The position numbers and the translations under genes were made by a program. A DNA stretch of 64,000 nt from assembly GCA_013127575.1 (NCBI GenBank), contig CP053418.1:3658001-3722000 (forward strand), written 5' to 3'. The notes beneath the pieces are model-generated. The model made no database searches. It worked only from the letters and a program-made list of their open reading frames with translations, and was not told where the DNA came from. Of this stretch, positions 12,337 to 22,076 are shown one piece after another (positions within the stretch are counted from its first letter, which is position 1; each line of letters opens with the position of its first letter). The DNA comes from Ramlibacter terrae (GTDB lineage Bacteria; Pseudomonadota; Gammaproteobacteria; Burkholderiales; Burkholderiaceae_C).

Positions 12337-13812
12337 ATGAACGAAGACAAGCACGTCGACCTGATCGTGCGCAACGGCACGATCATCGACGGCACCAAGG
12401 CGCCGCGCTACGAAGCCGACGTGGCCGTGAAGGACGGGCGCATCGCCGCCATCGGCGACCTCGCCGGCTATACCGCGAAGCAGGTGCTGGATGCGAAGGG
12501 CTGCGTCGTCGCGCCCGGCTTCATCGACGCGCACACGCACGACGACATGGCCGTCTTCTCCCAGCCGGGCATGGACTTCAAGATCTCGCAAGGCGTGACG
12601 ACCGTGATCGCCGGCAACTGCGGCATCTCGGCGGCGCCGCTGCGGCAAGACATGGACCTGCCGATGCCGCTGGGCCTGCTGGATGCGCCGGGCGAGAGCC
12701 GCTTCACCAGCTTCGCCGCTTACCTCGACGCGGTGCGCGCCCGGCCCTCCTCCGTCAACGTGGCGGCGCTGGTCGGCCACTCCACGCTGCGCTGCGTGGT
12801 GATGCCGGAACTCGACCGGCCCGCCAACGACGACGAGATCGCGCAGATGCGTGCGATGGTCGAAGAAGCCATGCAGGCCGGCGCCATCGGCATGTCCACC
12901 GGCACCTTCTACCCGCCCGCCGCCGCCGCGACCACCGAGGAGATCATCGCCGTGGCGCAGCCGCTGTCGGCTCGCAACGGCCTGTACGTCACGCACATGC
13001 GCGATGAGGCCGCCAACGTGATGGACTCGCTGGAGGAAACCTTCGCATCGGCCGCGAGCTCGGCGTGCCCGTGGTGGTCTCGCACCACAAGGTGCAGAAC
13101 GCGCCCAACTTCGGCCGCAGCCGGGTGACGCTGCCGCTGATCCGCGAGACCATGAAACACCAGTGCGTGTCGCTCGACTGCTACCCCTACACCGCCGGCT
13201 CCACCATGATCCGCACCGACCGCGGCATGCTCGACGGCCGCGTGCTGATCGCCTCGAGCGAGCCGCATCCGGAGATGTCCGGGCGCGACCTCGACGACAT
13301 CGCGAAGGAGTGGGGCGTGGCCAAGGACGAGGCGGCGCGCCGCCTGCAACCGGGCAGCGCAATCTACTTCCTGATGGACGAGAACGACGTGCAGCGCATC
13401 CTCGCTTTCGACGAGACCATGATCGGCTCCGACGGCGTGCCGGTGGGCGACAAGCCGCACCCGCGCCTGTGGGGCACCTTCCCCCGCGTGCTCGGTCACT
13501 ACAGCCGCGAGGTCGGCCTGTTCCCGCTGGAGACGGCCGTGTGGAAGATGACGGGGCTCACCGCGCGCAACTTCGGCTTGGCCGAGCGCGGCACGCTGAA
13601 GGTCGGGCAGCAGGCCGACATCGTCGTCTTCGATGCGGCCACCGTGCGCGACGCCGCCAACTACACCGAGCCCACGCTGCCCGCCGAGGGCATCGCGGCC
13701 GTCATCGTCAACGGCGCCCTCACACCGGCGCGACGGCGCGCACCGGGGCGCGCGCGCCGGGCAGGTGCTCGCCCGCACTCCTTCCAACCCACAGACCCCG
13801 CAAGCAGCATGA
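12337..13812 (+). CDS. N-acyl-D-amino-acid deacylase (D-aminoacylase family amidohydrolase), frameshifted in assembly
   Basis: Begins with the amidohydrolase N-terminal strand pattern (DLIVRNGTIIDG). Metal-binding DAHTHDD and the GNCGISAAP loop of D-aminoacylases follow, then SHHK and DCYPYTAGST, all hallmarks of the family that hydrolyses N-acyl-D-amino acids to D-amino acid plus carboxylate. Breaks lie near 13044 (TTCGCATC where TTCCGCATC is expected, not a CCWGG case), 13726 and 13762 (both restore to CCWGG). With those repaired the gene ends at 13812, where TGA overlaps the ATG of the RidA gene. Restored length is about 493 residues. In context it would feed D-amino acids to the oxidase at the head of the operon. 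Confidence 0.85.
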
Positions 13813-14180
13813 CCCAGATCCAACGCTTTCCCACGCCGATGGCGGTGCCCTTCTCAAGGCGGTCCGCGCCAATGGCTTCATCTTCCTGAGCGGCCAGCTG
13901 GCGATGGACGCCACCGGCAACATCATCGAAGGCGACATCCGGCGCAGACCAAGGTGGTGCTCGAGCGCATTGCCGCGACGCTGGAAGAAGTCGGTTCGCG
14001 CATGGCCGACGTGGTCCGCACCACGGTGTGGCTGGGCAACCTCGACGACTTCGCGGCCTTTAACGAGGAGTACAGGAAGCACTTCGCCGGCGCGCTGCCG
14101 GCACGCTCCACCGTGGAGGCAAAGCTGTACAAGGGCGCGCTGGTGGAGATCGAGGTGCAGGCGGCCGTCACGGGGCGTAA
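13809..14180 (+). CDS. RidA/YjgF family enamine/imine deaminase, frameshifted in assembly
   Basis: Characteristic pieces: GFIFLSGQLAMD, the IxAQTKVVLERI helix, VVRTTVWL, and near the C-terminus LPARSTVEAKLYKGALVEIEV with the substrate-binding Arg. The family hydrolyses 2-imino acids made by amino-acid oxidases or PLP enzymes to keto acids plus ammonia, which fits an operon with an amino-acid oxidase. The start codon overlaps the deacylase stop. Breaks near 13852 and 13940 (the latter CCAGG to CCGG) split it. The stop is uncertain: one lost G in the run near 14174 would end the protein at 14180, otherwise the frame reads on into the opposite gene. About 124 residues. Confidence 0.8.
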
Positions 14181-14199
14181 CCCAGCGCCGGCGCGGGCG

Positions 14200-15279
14200 C
14201 TACATCTTGCGCGGCACCGAAGCCAGCCAGTTGCCGAACTCGCCCTTCCACCACTTCGCATTGCCGGTGGTGCCGTGCCCCGCGGTCAGGTCGCTGGCCG
14301 GGATCAGGACGTACTTGCCGTTCTTCAGCCGCTTCATCTCGCGCTCCATGATGCCGGTGGCGGGCGGGTTGCGCTCGTCGTCGGCGGCGTTGATCGCCAG
14401 CACGGCGGCCTGCACGCGGTCGAGGCCCGGCGACGCGTTGTAGTCGCCCGACGAAGCCCACTGGTACAGCACATCGTTGGCGTCGGCCGGGAACGGCGCC
14501 TTCAGCCGCGCATCGAGCAGCGCATCGGCCTGCGCGCGCGTCGGCGCCGCCTTGTACAGCGCAAGGTCACCGCCGTTGGTGGCCAGCCCGAAGAACACCG
14601 ACGCGACCTGCGCGCTGCGCGGCTGCTTCGTGTAGTTGCCGCCGTTGTAGTCGGGGTCGTTGACGATCGAGTCGACGATCAGCCGCCGCATCATCCAGTT
14701 CCGGCTCGACATCTCGGTCGGCTGGCAGGCCATCGGCACCAGCGCGTCCATCGCTCCGGGATACTTCACGCCCCACAGCCGGTGTGCATGCCGCCCATGC
14801 TGTTGCCGATCACCAGCCGCAGGTGCCGGATCCCCGGCCTTCCTTCACCAGCCGGTACTGCGCGTCGACCATGTCCTCGTAGTTGTACTTCGGGAACGCG
14901 GCGCGCATGCCGTCAGAAGGCTTGGCCGACTTTCCATGCCCGAGGTTGTCGGGAATGATCACGTAGTACTTGCTCGCGTCCAGCGGCTGACCGGGGCCGA
15001 ACATCTCGCCGGCAAAGCCCGGACCCAGCATGCTGCGGGCATGCCCGGCGGTGCCGTGCAGCACCAGCACCGGCTCCCCGGTCGGCTCGCCGACGGTCAG
15101 GTAGTTGATGCGCACTTCAGGCAGGACTGGCCGGTGTGGAAGCGGAAGTCCTTCGCGACCCAGGTCGCTTCCTTCGGCGGGGGATGGTTCTGCGCCAAGG
15201 CGGAGAACGCCAGGCACGTGAGGCCGGCGACGGCGAGGCGGAGCAGGCGCAGCAGGTGCGCCGACGGTGCGGGGGTCAT
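14200..15279 (-). CDS. Secreted alpha/beta hydrolase (MetX-like acyltransferase/esterase fold), frameshifted in assembly
   Basis: Starts at ATG 15279 with SD GGGAGAC and a signal peptide (LLRLAVAGLTCLAFSALAQ). The body matches the homoserine O-acetyltransferase-like hydrolases: RINYLTVGEP, VLHGTAGHA, IIPDNLGHGKS, then a GNSMGGMHTW nucleophile elbow and, near the C-terminus, the catalytic His in TAGHGTTG. A signal peptide rules out a role in methionine synthesis, so an exported esterase or acyltransferase is likely. Breaks near 15121, 14830 and 14779 each restore to CCWGG. It converges on the catabolic operon and leaves 19 bases after RidA. Confidence 0.8.
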
Positions 15280-15342
15280 GGTTTGTCTCCCGGGACCGCT
15301 TGTTGGTTGCCGGGAAGGTACCTGAGCCCCCGCCGGTTGGCA

Positions 15343-15639
15343 ATGCTGTCAGGACGGGCCGCTCGCGCGGCGGCGATTGCGCGCCCGCCCGACGACTGGT
15401 ACCGGGCGACCTGACCAGGTCGCCGGCCGCGACCTGCTGCAGAACAGCCTGGTCGCGGGCGAGCGGGGCGTGAACGCCAACGCCGAAGGCGCGATCCGGA
15501 GGTGACCACGGCGCTGCAGCAGTCCGACGACAACGTGCAGGTGTTCGTGCAGCTGCTGCGCAAGGCCGAGGAAGAGGCGAAGGCGGAAGAGGACGGCAAG
15601 CCGGCGGTCAACGCCGACGGCGCCACCTGCAAGCCCTAG
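15343..15639 (+). CDS. Small hypothetical protein, frameshifted
   Basis: A coherent C-terminal frame ends at TAG 15637-15639 (VTTALQQSDDNVQVFVQLLR, then an Ala/Glu/Lys-rich helix). Extending it upstream requires three CCWGG repairs near 15396, 15413 and 15495, after which about 100 codons from ATG 15343 are open and have normal codon bias. There is no obvious ribosome site, no signal and no recognised family. It could be the remnant of a longer gene. The proposed start is a guess. Confidence 0.4.
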
Positions 15640-15654
15640 GACCGCGGTCGACCC

Positions 15655-15678
15655 GCATGCCGCGACAATGCGGCATGC
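15655..15678. repeat. Perfect inverted repeat at the start of the next gene
   Basis: GCATGCCGC and GCGGCATGC (9-bp arms) flank GACAAT. Both arms contain an ATG (15657 and 15675), in frame with each other, of the downstream gene. The GACAAT centre also resembles a -10 box, so the element may be a promoter/translation control site or the terminator of the preceding small gene. No T-tract follows. Confidence 0.5.
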
Positions 15679-16205
15679 CTTCCGCCACCGCCCGCTCCAC
15701 CGGCCGCCAGCGCGCCATGGCCGTCATGCTGCTGCTGGCGGTCATCGGGGCGGCGATCCGCTACCTCGCGCCGCAGCCCTCCACGCTGCATGACGTCGGC
15801 ACGCTGCTGCTGGTGCTGTGGCTGCCGGCCGTGGGCAACCTGATCGCCTGGCTGGTTCGCAGGATCCCGCGGCGGCCGCCGCCGGCCACCGAGTTCGCGG
15901 AAGGCAGTGCGTTCACGGCCCACTTGCAGGCGGAGCTGTCGCCCACGCCCGAAGCCGCGGACGTCATGGCCGCCGCCGAACCCGGCCAGCGCCTGTGCAC
16001 GGTCATCGTGGGGCGGCAGGGCTTCACGGCGCGCGTCGAAGGTTCGGTGACCGCGGCCTTGCAGGCGGCGCGGTCCGCGCCGGTGCCGATCGAATTCCTC
16101 CACCCCGCGCATGCCCCGGGGCAGCTGGCGCCCGGCACGCGCTTCTTCCTGCTGGTGGGGAACACCGCCGTGGCGACGGCGACGGTGGCCGCTCAGTCGC
16201 GGTAG
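15675..16205 (+). CDS. Hypothetical protein with two N-terminal membrane segments
   Basis: 176 residues from ATG 15675; ATG 15657, inside the hairpin, would add six codons. Two hydrophobic helices (AVMLLLAVIGAAIRYLA and LLLVLWLPAVGNLIAWLV) are followed by about 110 residues of soluble sequence, including LCTVIVGRQGFTARVEG and a C-terminal GTRFFLLVGNTAVATA strand pattern, that should face the cytoplasm. No family recognised. The last 13 bases overlap the convergent chemoreceptor gene. The frame is intact. Confidence 0.7.
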   Translation: MPSATARSTGRQRAMAVMLLLAVIGAAIRYLAPQPSTLHDVGTLLLVLWLPAVGNLIAWLVRRIPRRPPPATEFAEGSAFTAHLQAELSPTPEAADVMAAAEPGQRLCTVIVGRQGFTARVEGSVTAALQAARSAPVPIEFLHPAHAPGQLAPGTRFFLLVGNTAVATATVAAQSR

Positions 16206-17728
16206 GCGGCGCAGCCGAGCACCAGTTCGCCTTCGCGCCGCACGTACGCGGACTTGGTGAACACCTCCGCGGTCACGGGGTGCACCCACTTGTAGTCGAC
16301 CCACCCCTCGCCGTGCTGCTGCGCGGTGCGCACCATCTCGCGCGCGAAGTGCTTGCCGTCCACGTCCTTCACGTCGGGCCCGGTGCCCGGCGGCCCGGGT
16401 TGTTGCCGTGCGCCACGAACACGGCGTCGCGCAGCCCCAGCACCATCATGTAGAGATCGCGGTGGACGAAGCGGCCCTGGTCGAGCCGGTTCACGTCGGC
16501 GAGCAGCGCCGCATGCCCGTGCCTGCGCTGGAATTCGCAGGCGCGGAGCACGATCGCCTGCGCTTCCGCGGTGCTGCCGCGCGCGGTCGCCCAGGCTGAA
16601 CAAGCCCACCGCGTTCTGCAGCGTCGCCGCGCGCTCCTGCAAGGCGGCCGCCGTTCGCGCCGCGCCCTTCACCAGCGCCGCGTTGTCCTGCGTGGTGCCG
16701 TCGATGCGGCCGATGGCGACGTTGATGGTCTCGATGCCGCTGCTCTGCTCTGGCTGGCGCCGTCGATCTGGCCGATCAGCGCCGCCACCTGCCGGACGGC
16801 CGCCACGATCTCGGACATCGCCGCGCCCGCCTGGTCGACCCGCGCGCCGCCGGCGTCCACCTGGTCGACCGACGTGCCGATCAGGCCCTTGATCTCCCGC
16901 GCCGCCTCCGCGCAGCGCTGCGAAAGCGTCCGCACTTCGGCCGCCACGACGGCGAAGCCGCGCCCCTGCTCGCCCGCGCGCGCCGCTTCCACGGCGGCGT
17001 TCAGCGCCAGCAGGTTGGTCTGGAAGGCGATGCCGTCGATCACGGCGGTGATCTCGCGGATGCTCTGCGAACTGGAGCGGATGCTGCCCATCGTCGCGAC
17101 CACTTCGCGCATCACCGCCCCACCCTGCTCGGCCCGCTCGGTCGCGGCGCGCGCCGGGGCGTGCGCCTGCTGCGCGGTGCCGGCGCTCTGCCGCACCGCG
17201 GCGGTGAGCTGCTCCATCGACGCCGCCGTCTCCTGCAGCGAGTCGGCCTGCACGTCGGTGCGCTGCGCCAGCGCCTCGTTCTCGCGATTGATCTGCGCGG
17301 CGTTCAGCGCCACGTTGCTGGTGCCGGTGCGCACCTGGCCCACCACCGCCGACAGCGTCTCGCGCACCTCGTGCACGGCGGCCAGCAGCGGCCGCAGCTC
17401 GCCGCCACGGCCCGGATCGATGTCGGTGGCCGGTCGCCGCGGCTGATGCGCGCCACCGCGTCGGTGGCCGGGCCGAGCGGCCGCACCACGCTGTGCAGGA
17501 GCCAGCGCGCCGTGGCGAGCGTCGCCACCGGGGCCGCGGTGCCGAGGACGATGGCGACCGTCGCGGGTGTGCCCTGCAACTGGCTGGCCGCCAGCGCCGT
17601 CAGCGCGCCGACCAGCGCCGCCCCAGGCCGAAGGCGAGCCGCACGCGTGTGCTCAGGAAGGTCCGGGTGCGCGGCGCGGCCGGGGACGCGCCGGCCGCGA
17701 AAGCGTGAGTGAGGGTTTGGGCTGTCAC
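16193..17728 (-). CDS. Methyl-accepting chemotaxis protein with C-terminal Cache domain, frameshifted in assembly
   Basis: Starts at GTG 17728. Two membrane helices come close together with almost no periplasmic loop ([14 protein letters not shown] and [17 protein letters not shown]). A HAMP domain follows ([18 protein letters not shown]), then the MCP signalling hairpin with the highly conserved [15 protein letters not shown] tip. After the signalling domain, about 125 residues form a single-Cache-like domain ([41 protein letters not shown]). Breaks near 17630, 17410, 16751, 16585 (two bases) and 16399 fit CCWGG losses. With sensory input at the cytoplasmic C-terminus, the ligand is expected to be intracellular. 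Some Burkholderiales receptors share this layout. Confidence 0.85.
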
Positions 17729-17838
17729 GGCGCGATTGCAACTGATTGTGACGATGCGCGCCAGCCCGTCCGGTGCACGCGCAACACCGAAACCGTCACG
17801 ATTTCACGCCCGGCCGCGTTGGCCGGGCGCGCGCGGAC

Positions 17839-18990
17839 TCAGGCCGCCTTGGCCGGCGCGACCACGCCGATGTGGTCGAGCGCCGCCTTGAGCTGGCCCA
17901 CCGTGCGGTCCACGTTGTGCCATTTCTCCAGGCCGAACAGGCCCACGCGGAAGCTCTTGAAGTCCGCGCCCTCGTCGCACTGCAGCGGCACGCCGGCGGC
18001 GGTCTGCAGGCCTTCGTCGAGGAACTTCTTGCCCGACTGGATGCCGGGGTCGGTGGTGTAGCTCACCACGACGCCGGGCGCCTTGAAGCCATCGGCCGCG
18101 ACGCTGGCCAAGCCGCGGCTCTCGAACAGCGCGCGCACCTTGCGGCCCAGGTCTTCCTGCTCGGCGCGCACCTTGGCGAAGCCGTAGTTCTTCGTCTCCA
18201 CCATCGTCGCGCGCAGGCGCGTCAGCGCATCGGTCGGCATGGTGGCGTGGTACATGTGGGCGCCGCCTTCGTACGCTTCCATGATCTGCAGCCACTTCTT
18301 GAGGTCGCAGGCGAAGCTGCTGCTGGTGGTGCCGTCGATCGCGGTGCGGGCGCGCTCGCTGAGCATGACCATGGCGCAGCAGGGCGAGCTGCTCCAGCCC
18401 TTCTGCGGCGCGGAGATCAGCACGTCGACGCCGGTCGCCTTCATGTCGACCCACACCGCCCCGGAGGCGATGCAGTCCAGCACGAACAGGCCGCCTTCGG
18501 CATGCACGGCTTCGGACACGGCCCGCAGGTAGTCGTCGGGCAGGATCATGCCGGAGGCGGTTTCCACGTGCGGGGCGAACACCACGGCGGGCTTCTTCTC
18601 GCGGATGGTGGCGACCACTTCGGCGATCGGCGCGGGCGCCCGGGGCGCGGTCGGGCCGCTGCCGGTCTTGCGCGCCTTGAGCACGGTCGACGATGCGGGG
18701 ATGTTCCCCATCTCGAAGATCTGCGTCCAGCGGTAGCTGAACCAGCCGTTGCGCAGCACCAGCACGTCCTTGCCGCCGGCGAACTGGCGCGCCACGGCTT
18801 CCATGCCGAAGGTGCCGCTGCCCGGCACCAGCACGGCCGAGCGGGCGTTGTAGACCTCCTTCAGGATCGAGGAGATGTCCGTCATCACGCCCCGGAAGCT
18901 GCGCGACATGTGGTTGAGCGCGCGGTCCGTGTAGACCACGGAAAATTCGAGCAGGCCTTCGGGGTCGACGGTGGGCAGCAATCCGGGCAT
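17839..18990 (-). CDS. Class V PLP-dependent aminotransferase (alanine--glyoxylate type)
   Basis: Intact, 383 residues. It matches the alanine--glyoxylate/serine--pyruvate aminotransferase family: LVPGSGTFGMEAVARQF near residues 53-69, the PLP Asp and catalytic Lys region (DVLISAPQKGWSSSP, Lys near 202), and the C-terminal FRVGLFGLEKW. It transfers amino groups between alanine or serine and glyoxylate or pyruvate. The gene stands alone between the chemoreceptor and the TIGR02588 gene, so its pathway is not shown by neighbours. Confidence 0.9.
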   Translation of the reverse strand: MPGLLPTVDPEGLLEFSVVYTDRALNHMSRSFRGVMTDISSILKEVYNARSAVLVPGSGTFGMEAVARQFAGGKDVLVLRNGWFSYRWTQIFEMGNIPASSTVLKARKTGSGPTAPRAPAPIAEVVATIREKKPAVVFAPHVETASGMILPDDYLRAVSEAVHAEGGLFVLDCIASGAVWVDMKATGVDVLISAPQKGWSSSPCCAMVMLSERARTAIDGTTSSSFACDLKKWLQIMEAYEGGAHMYHATMPTDALTRLRATMVETKNYGFAKVRAEQEDLGRKVRALFESRGLASVAADGFKAPGVVVSYTTDPGIQSGKKFLDEGLQTAAGVPLQCDEGADFKSFRVGLFGLEKWHNVDRTVGQLKAALDHIGVVAPAKAA

Positions 18991-19072
18991 GGCGGTTCTT
19001 CGTTGGAAACTGGGATCGGGAAGCTTAGCACCCGCCCCTTGTCCCCGCCCATCGGGGGTCGCCCGGCCGCGC

Positions 19073-19525
19073 TCAGGGCGCCTGGAAGCTCTCCGGCCGC
19101 AGGTCCAGCTGCAGCGGCCGCGGGTCGCGGCTGAAGAACAGGCCGCCTTCGCGCGATGATTCGCCGGGCAGGAACTGGAATTCGGTCTCGCTGCGCTCCA
19201 CCGCGGTCGCGCCCTGCTTGAGCTCGCCCACGATCTTCAGGGCTTCGGCGGTCGCCTTGCCGCGGTTGTGGACGCGGATCGCGACCCGGTAGCGCGCACC
19301 CTGCTGCCGCACCGAGACCACTTCGACCACCGGGTCCGGTGGCGTCGGCGTGCCGGCCAGTGCCTGCACCACGAGGTACCCCAGGCAGGCCAGCACGAGC
19401 ACGAGCCCCGGGGCGGCCACGGCCCACTGCCAGAACGGCGGCGGGCCTTCGTCGCCGGGCGCGGGCTGCCGTTCGTGGTCGCCGGAACCGGAGTCGGAGT
19501 CGGAGTCTGGGGGAGGACGCGCCAT
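19073..19525 (-). CDS. TIGR02588 family protein
   Basis: 150 residues. A hydrophilic Asp/Ser/Pro-rich N-terminus is followed by one membrane helix (WAVAAPGLVLVLACLGYLVV). A periplasmic beta-rich domain follows (YRVAIRVHNRGKATAEALKI) and resembles an Ig-like or CARDB fold. Proteins of this type (TIGR02588) are almost always encoded beside a TIGR02587 integral membrane protein, as here: only 3 bases separate the two genes. Function unknown. Intact. Confidence 0.8.
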   Translation of the reverse strand: MARPPPDSDSDSGSGDHERQPAPGDEGPPPFWQWAVAAPGLVLVLACLGYLVVQALAGTPTPPDPVVEVVSVRQQGARYRVAIRVHNRGKATAEALKIVGELKQGATAVERSETEFQFLPGESSREGGLFFSRDPRPLQLDLRPESFQAP

Positions 19526-19528
19526 GGT

Positions 19529-20359
19529 TCAGAGGATCAGCCGCGCCGCCGCGGCGCCGATGGCCGCCGGGAACGCGAGCACCGCCACGGACTTCACGAC
19601 GTGCAGCAGCGACAGGCCGTCGAAGCGGCCGAAGGACCAGAGGATCCAGGCGCTGAGCAGCAGCGCCAGCGCGTAGCCGGTGACCGTGAAGCGCAGGAAG
19701 ATGCTCCAGCCGGATGCGTGACTCGGCTTCTCGTGCGTGCCGCGAAAGGCGACGCTGTAGACGAACGCGTGCATCGCGGCCAGCGACATCACCATCACGA
19801 CGACGGCCTGCCACTCGGTGACCTGCAGGCCGATCACCAGCATCTCGTCGGTGGGTGCGAGGTTGAAGGCGAGGAACAAGGCGCCGATGCCCATGATGAA
19901 CAGCTCGCTCACGTAGCCCTCCGCGCCGCCGCGCGTGGACTTCGGCGCGTCGCGCTGGCCCAGCTGCGTCTGCGCCAGCAGCGCGCCGATGCTGGCCGGG
20001 ATCGCCTGCAGCGTCACCTTGCCGACGATCTCGCGCCACGCCATGCCGGGCTCCAGCAGGCCGAGGGCGAGCAGGATGACCAAGCTGGAGACGATCCCGA
20101 CGGCATAGGCCACCAGCGCGTCCAGCACGTCGTCGCGCCAGCTGAAGGTGGGCTCGAAGCCCGAATGCCAGGACAGCGCCACCGGGAACGGGCAGAACAC
20201 CGCGAGCAGCAGCGCCAGCCGCTCCGGCTCCATGTGGAAGCCGAGCCACCACATCTCCATGGTCATGAGCAACGGCAGGCCGAAGATCACGGCGCCGGCG
20301 AACGCGCGCGCCAGGCCCCTGGCGAACATGGCGTTGGTCTCGCGCGGCTCGGCTTTCAT
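19529..20359 (-). CDS. TIGR02587 family (DUF2391-like) integral membrane protein
   Basis: 276 residues from ATG 20359; an upstream extension of the frame lacks a good site. Multiple membrane helices are visible (AFAGAVIFGLPLLMTMEMWW, GIVSSLVILLALGLL, YALALLLSAWILWSF, SVAVLAFPAAIGAAAARLI). The conserved early motif LPLLMTMEMWWLG is typical of the family. It is transcribed first, with the TIGR02588 gene immediately after it, so the two likely form one membrane complex. No function is established. Confidence 0.85.
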   Translation of the reverse strand: MKAEPRETNAMFARGLARAFAGAVIFGLPLLMTMEMWWLGFHMEPERLALLLAVFCPFPVALSWHSGFEPTFSWRDDVLDALVAYAVGIVSSLVILLALGLLEPGMAWREIVGKVTLQAIPASIGALLAQTQLGQRDAPKSTRGGAEGYVSELFIMGIGALFLAFNLAPTDEMLVIGLQVTEWQAVVVMVMSLAAMHAFVYSVAFRGTHEKPSHASGWSIFLRFTVTGYALALLLSAWILWSFGRFDGLSLLHVVKSVAVLAFPAAIGAAAARLIL

Positions 20360-20440
20360 GCGGCCGCAACGATAGCAGCACTCAGCCGTGGCAGGGTGTT
20401 CCCGAACCCGCGATGCACGCGGAACTGGCAGCATGGCGGC

Positions 20441-21303
20441 ATGCCCGCCGAGCCCTTGCACCGCAGCCGCGTGATCCCCTCGCCCCGGCCGGGCGTGTAC
20501 GCCACCGAATCGGCCAGCGCGGTGCACTACGCACGCCACGTGCACGGCACCTTCGGCTTCGGCACCGTCGACGCCGGCGCGCAGCGCTCCGCCAGCGGGC
20601 GCGGGGTGGTCGACGCATTCGCCGGCGACATCGTCACGACCAACCCCGGGGAAGTGCACGACGGCCGCCCGCTCGGCGGCGCCCAGCGGCGCTGGCACAC
20701 CGTGTACCGGAGCCGGCCGTGCTGGCGACGATGGGTCCGGGCGGCGGCGAGGTCGCCATCGCGCAGCCGGTGCTGCGCGACGCGCAGTTGCAGCAGGCGA
20801 CGCGGCACCTCGTCGCGATGCTGGGCGCGTGGTCGCAGGCCCGCGTGACGGCGCTGGCGTGCGAGGAAGCGCTGGTGGCCGCCTGCGGGCTGCTGCTGGC
20901 CCGGCACAGCACGCAGCGCGGTGCGCCGGCGCCGTCGGCGGCGCCGCTGGACCGCGTGCGGCAGCGGCTCGGCGACGACCTCGTGGGCACCCCGTCCCTC
21001 GACGAACTCGCGGCGCTCGCCGGCATCGGCAAGTTCCAGTTGCTGCGCCGGTTCGCCGCGCTCCACGGCTGCACGCCGCATGCCTGGCTGGCCGCGGTGC
21101 GCGCCGAACGGGCGCGGGAGCTGGTGCGGCGCGGCACGGCGCTGGCCGACGCGGCAGCCGCCTGCGGCTTCGCGGACCAGAGCCACATGACGCGCAGCTT
21201 CAGCCGCCAGTTCGGCTTCACGCCGGGAGCGGCAGCGGGCGCATCGCGCGCCGCAATAACGTTCAAGACGGGCGCGCCCGGGGCCGCCACACTGGAGCGA
21301 TGA
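20441..21303 (+). CDS. AraC-family transcriptional regulator, frameshifted in assembly
   Basis: N-terminal AraC_binding cupin (HYARHVHGTFGFGTVDAG; DIVTTNPGEVHD). A C-terminal pair of helix-turn-helices follows (SLDELAALAGIGKFQLLRRF; ADAAAACGFADQSHMTRSF). This is the ligand-binding/DNA-binding layout of activators of amino-acid exporters and of sugar genes. A single base loss near 20716 (TACCGGAGCC for TACCTGGAGCC) splits it. The stop TGA overlaps the ATG of the B3/B4 gene, so the two are co-transcribed and may be functionally linked. Confidence 0.85.
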
Positions 21304-22030
21304 TGCAGTTCAGCCACCATCCCGCCCTCCGTTCCAGCTACCCCGAACTCGTCGCCGGCGTGCTCGCCGCCGGCGGCATCCGCGCCGGCGTCGACGCCGA
21401 GGCGTCGATCGCGCAGTTCGAGGACCTCGCCCGCGCGCGGCTGGCGGGCGTCGCATCCGAGTCGGAGCTGCCCGAGATCCAGGCGTGGCGCCGCGCCTTC
21501 CAGCGCATGGGACTGAAGCCGACGCAGTACCGCTGCGCCTCCGAGTCGCTCCTGCGGCGGCTGCGCAAGGAAGGCGCCATGCCGCGCATCCACCCGCTGA
21601 TCGACGCCTGCAACGCGATCTCCATGGCCTTCGCGATCCCGGTGGCGGTGATCGACCGGCCCACGTGCAAGGTTCGCTGCAGGTCGGGCCGGCCGACGGC
21701 AGCGAGCGCTACCTCAGCTTCGGCGGCGAGACCGAGCATCCGGAGCCGGGCGAGATCAGCTTCATCGACGGCGCGGGCAACGCCCACGCCCGTCGCTGGA
21801 CCCACCGGCAGAGCGGCCTGTCCGCGGTGCGCGACGCCACTTCGCAGGTGCTGATCGTGTGCGAAGCGCTGCACCCATCGGCGGCGGCCGACATGCCGCG
21901 CCTGCTGGCGGCCATCGCAGGGGTCCTGCGGGACATCTGGTCGGCGCCGGCAAGGACGGCGATCCTTTCCGCGCAGGCGCCCGTGTTCGAGGTCGCCGCG
22001 GCGCACGACGGTCGGCGCCGGCTCAGCTGA
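21300..22030 (+). CDS. B3/B4 domain protein (PheRS beta-like tRNA-binding/editing fold), frameshifted in assembly
   Basis: About 243 residues. The central region (EIQAWRRAFQRMGLKPTQYR, then SLLRRLRKEG and PLIDACNAISMAFAIPV) is the B3_4 domain of phenylalanyl-tRNA synthetase beta as found in free-standing proteins. The C-terminal half (ERYLSFGGETEHPEPGEISF) completes the fold. A base is missing near 21661 (GACCGGCCC for GACCTGGCCC). In PheRS this domain edits mischarged Tyr-tRNA; solo versions are proposed trans-editing or aminoacyl-binding proteins. Overlaps the AraC gene by 4 bases. Confidence 0.8.
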
Positions 22031-22053
22031 AAAGGCCCGCGCGCGGCGGGCCT
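22031..22053 (-). terminator. Rho-independent terminator for the MFS gene
   Basis: AGGCCCGC and GCGGGCCT (8-bp stem) enclose GCGCG. Read on the minus strand, the stem is followed by TTTTC. The element sits between the convergent ends of the B3/B4 gene and the MFS gene and may serve both. Confidence 0.65.
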
Positions 22054-22076
22054 CTCATGCGCGGCGCGAGGCCGGA

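Noticed and set aside
16193-17728. A separate Cache protein gene downstream of the chemoreceptor
   Set aside because: No start codon or ribosome site lies between; repairing two CCAGG losses joins both parts in one frame.
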